A program made the position numbers and the translations under genes. A stretch of 34,557 nt of DNA from Candidatus Melainabacteria bacterium (GTDB lineage: Bacteria > Cyanobacteriota > Vampirovibrionia > Obscuribacterales > Obscuribacteraceae), in contig PLZS01000011.1 in NCBI GenBank assembly GCA_003153555.1, positions 1 to 34,557 of the forward strand, written 5' to 3'. This document shows, piece after piece, positions 34,124-34,557 of this stretch. Numbering within the stretch: the stretch's first letter is position 1; every line of letters starts with the position of its first letter. The notes beneath the pieces were generated by a model. The model was not told the DNA's origin. It saw nothing but the letters and a program-made list of their open reading frames with translations, and searched no databases.

Positions 34124-34139
34124 GTGCGCCGCAGCGCAC
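34124..34139. repeat. Hairpin GTGCGC-CGCA-GCGCAC
   Basis: A perfect 6-base GC-rich stem with a 4-base loop, about 65 bases upstream of purB. It has no T-run. It may be a remnant of the same repeat family as the neighbouring palindrome or a regulatory dyad. Confidence 0.45.
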
Positions 34140-34194
34140 GTAAAGAGTATTGGACGGTTTGTAATCAAATTCCTGAAACCGTCAAGCCTCCGAG

Positions 34195-34240
34195 CCTTAG
34201 CCTGGGAACGCCGGCATCCTTGCCGGCATCGAAATGCCGG
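34195..34240. repeat. REP-like palindromic element
   Basis: GCCGGCA-TCCT-TGCCGGC (34210-34227) overlaps CCGGCAT-CGAA-ATGCCGG (34223-34240), so three copies of the CCGGCAT core, in alternating orientation, can form either of two hairpins. The flank CCTTAGCCTGGGAACG before it resembles the conserved head of dispersed REP elements in several bacterial phyla (…GGGAACGC-stem). It is probably one copy of a genome-wide family; no other copy is visible in this window. Confidence 0.55.
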
Positions 34241-34388
34241 AGCTGAGCTTCTATTCAACATCAAGGATTCGTCGACTTGTCATGAGAAGTGCGTGGAATA
34301 GCGCACATTTATTACCGTTCTCAAGTCAGCCGAGGAGCATTGCTTGAAGCTGAGATAATATACTTCGATGTAGAAACACAGGTTCCAT

Positions 34389-34557
34389 ATGCCAAAGATT
34401 TTATTGCCCATCGATATTCAGCATCCCCACGACGAGCTTGTAGAACAACTTGATAAGCTCATCGAGATATCGGGTGCGCAACTGCATCTAAATTATGTGA
34501 AAGACGAGTTGCCAGGGTATGAGCTAATCCTCGGCACGATGGGAGATTATCCTGATG
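34389..34557 (+). CDS. Universal stress protein-like, 5' part
   Basis: Only the first 56 codons are in the window. MPKILLPIDIQHPHDELVEQ, followed by LDKLIEISGAQLHLNYVKDELPG, matches the start of UspA-family proteins: a first strand ending in PID, helix one, then GAxLHLxYV as strand two. These are small cytoplasmic nucleotide-binding proteins linked to stress survival. Whether the ATP-binding GxxGxx motif is present cannot be seen. CAGG lies about 8 bases before the ATG. Confidence 0.65.
   Translation, partial: MPKILLPIDIQHPHDELVEQLDKLIEISGAQLHLNYVKDELPGYELILGTMGDYPD

Larger units (their letters stand above)
34061..34388. other. Intergenic stretch between purB and the stress-type gene
   Basis: 328 bases between divergent genes. 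It contains ATGGCGCT repeats (34096-34103 and 34113-34120), a hairpin (34124-34139) and a REP-like palindrome (about 34195-34240). TAAAAT on the minus strand (34109-34104) is a possible purB -10. Open frames here, such as 34005-34301, cross the palindromes and look unlike protein. Confidence 0.5.

Noticed and set aside
33704..34301. Long plus-strand frames over the purB start and intergenic region
   Set aside because: purB is certain on the opposite strand and the frames cross palindromes; no protein-like text.

Overview
The window is a compact, gene-dense stretch of a bacterial chromosome, moderate in GC (roughly 45-50% by eye), with no rRNA, tRNA, CRISPR array, transposase or phage gene that I could find. 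The mix of genes fits a non-photosynthetic relative of the Cyanobacteria (Melainabacteria/Vampirovibrionia, for example Obscuribacterales). That mix includes many TPR proteins of kinesin-light-chain type, a DUF3160 protein, a long SerA with ACT domain, a SpoIID-domain protein, a fused membrane/spermidine-synthase-like protein, and a J-domain/PilB-N-terminal-like protein with long repetitive acidic tracts. This placement is an inference from gene content and was not tested.

Left part (1-5.2 kb): the 3' end of a SpoIID-domain protein gene runs directly into a membrane-anchored TPR protein gene. Converging on these is a two-gene minus-strand unit (TPR protein, then a secreted protein of unknown function). 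A 534-base non-coding stretch with a strong structured element follows, and then a plus-strand gene with a coiled-coil region, a Gly-rich repeat linker and a beta-rich C-terminal domain.

Middle left (5.3-15.5 kb): one long minus-strand block. A soluble hybrid histidine kinase (three PAS domains, kinase core, a degenerate and an intact receiver, HPt) is followed by a penicillin-acylase-family hydrolase, SerA (first step of serine synthesis), a DUF3160 protein and a small secreted protein. The last four are packed or translationally coupled.

Middle (15.7-25.3 kb): a GT-C-like multi-membrane protein, a small controller-type XRE regulator with paired repeats at its 5' end, and a convergent SbcC/Rad50-type ATPase without an adjacent sbcD. 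Next come a 629-base intergenic stretch rich in inverted and direct repeats, the fused membrane/spermidine-synthase-like protein, an LRV-repeat protein and a response regulator.

Right part (25.3-34.6 kb): a very large repeat-rich protein (degenerate J domain, PilB-N-terminal-like repeats, three copies of WKDQLDW spaced exactly 177 bp apart), divergent from rsmG. Then comes a minus-strand unit purB - malQ - unknown Trp-rich protein. The window ends in a REP-like palindrome and the start of a universal-stress-type gene. Several convergent pairs leave 1-10 bases between stop codons, and GTG or TTG starts are common.

The strongest candidates for something undescribed are the repeat-rich J-like scaffold protein, the orphan controller-type regulator overlapping sbcC, and the structured intergenic elements.
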